DNA of 64,000 bases from NCBI RefSeq assembly GCF_000332195.1, contig NZ_KB235924.1:39115-103114 (forward strand), written 5' to 3'. The position numbers and the translations under genes are program-made. Source of the stretch: Pleurocapsa sp. PCC 7319. Its GTDB lineage: Bacteria > Cyanobacteriota > Cyanobacteriia > Cyanobacteriales > Xenococcaceae. Each line of letters opens with the position of its first letter. Within the stretch, counting starts at the first letter, position 1. Under the pieces are notes generated by a model. It searched no databases. It was not told where the DNA came from and saw only the letters and a list, made by a program, of their open reading frames with translations. Positions 63,613-64,000 of this stretch are shown one piece after another.

Positions 63613-63657
63613 CAGCAATTCTCATTTCTCCGATTTTTTTCAAAATGAGAATTGCTG
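63613..63657 (+). terminator. 15-bp stem hairpin after mysD
   Basis: CAGCAATTCTCATTT, 15-nt loop containing T7, AAATGAGAATTGCTG. Perfect stem 13 bp after the mysD stop. No T-run follows the 3' arm on the plus strand, so termination efficiency is uncertain. Confidence 0.6.
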
Positions 63658-63720
63658 CTCATACTAAATCCGATTACCAAAGTAAGTATAAAATAAAGCT
63701 GGAGAAGGGAAAAAAATTGA

Positions 63721-64000
63721 ATGCCAAAAACAGCTTATTTAGCCAATCATTTAAGTTCAGGTGAACTTAAAGAAAAATATCTTAAAAGTAAAGACTCTGT
63801 AGAAACTAGAAGATGGCATCTACTATGGAAAGTATCTCAGGGCTGGACGATTAAAAATAGTGCCATCGCTGTGGGGTGTTCTTATGCTTATGCTCAAAAG
63901 ATTCTCAGTCAGTATAACCTCCATGGAGAAGAAGGGGTTGCAAATCGCCAAAATCAAACCAGCAATCACGCTAGAGGGAAAAAAAGGTTACTATCACCAC
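63721..64000 (+). CDS. IS630-like transposase, N-terminal HTH part (continues beyond window)
   Basis: 93 codons visible, open at the window edge. Preceded by GGAGAAGGG about 9 bases upstream of the ATG. The N-terminus (MPKTAYLANHLSSGELKEKY) and the following winged-helix region (SQGWTIKNSAIAVGCSYAYA, then QKILSQYNLHGEEGVANR) match the HTH head of IS630-family transposases. The catalytic DDE part lies outside. The left end of this IS should lie between 63657 and 63720. The reading frame is intact as far as seen. Confidence 0.8.
   Translation, partial: MPKTAYLANHLSSGELKEKYLKSKDSVETRRWHLLWKVSQGWTIKNSAIAVGCSYAYAQKILSQYNLHGEEGVANRQNQTSNHARGKKRLLSP

Overview
The window looks like chromosomal DNA of a cyanobacterium. 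Evidence: repeated HIP1-type octamers (GCGATCGC) throughout, an AT-rich coding style, and typical cyanobacterial families: mycosporine-like amino acid (MAA) enzymes, an olefin-synthase-like PKS, a PatA/PATAN chemotaxis operon, DUF928, CHAT-CHASE2 and DUF4112. The gene set would suit a baeocystous or filamentous lineage such as Pleurocapsales, but no phylogenetic marker in the window proves this.

Layout. 1-3407 (-): two tandem paralogous RTX/calcium-binding repeat proteins, the first cut by the window edge. 3549-18788 (-): a three-protein fatty-acid-to-olefin PKS line, transcribed FAAL-ACAD-ACP, then KS-AT-ACP, then KS-AT-KR-ACP-ST-TE, followed by a membrane-anchored protein of unknown function. 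19399-19917 (-): a small putative DNA-binding protein. 20585-31073 (+): a type IV pilus/phototaxis-type chemosensory operon: gamma-carbonic-anhydrase-like protein, PATAN protein, receiver, Mo-nitrogenase-C-terminus-like protein, CheY, CheW, MCP, two small ORFs, hybrid CheA. 31199-36611: ClpX, DUF1003, PRC-barrel/DUF2382 and cyclase-family genes. 36638-40435: a two-TM channel-like protein, catalase, DUF4112 and a small conserved protein. 40471-41794: a TnpB-only IS200/IS605-type element. 42167-46212 (-): an SSS symporter, then mysC, mysB and a collapsed mysA. 46213-48400: AT-rich and almost gene-free. 48407-53858 (+): TspO-like, DUF389, a coiled-coil/TPR protein and others. Then tRNA-Thr(GGU), a UspA protein, PEP synthase, DUF928, CHAT-CHASE2, a complete IS with 22-bp terminal inverted repeats, mysD, and the start of an IS630-like transposase.

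How genes work together. The PKS enzymes should activate a fatty acid, desaturate it on the carrier, extend it twice, sulfate the beta-hydroxyl and release a terminal alkene by decarboxylative elimination. The first extension module lacks a ketoreductase, so co-linearity predicts an oxygenated (keto) product instead of a plain hydrocarbon. MysB, MysC and MysD are the last three steps of MAA sunscreen synthesis. The entry enzyme MysA is reduced to its two ends fused in frame, and mysD lies 16 kb away behind an IS. The chemosensory operon probably controls pilus motility. Its PatA-type regulator is split in two, its CBCR-like GAF lacks the chromophore cysteine, and its gamma-CA homologue has lost two of three zinc histidines.

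Strongest candidates for something new: the FAAL-ACAD / non-reducing-module olefin synthase and the in-frame collapsed mysA. All functional statements are read from sequence motifs; no database search was run.
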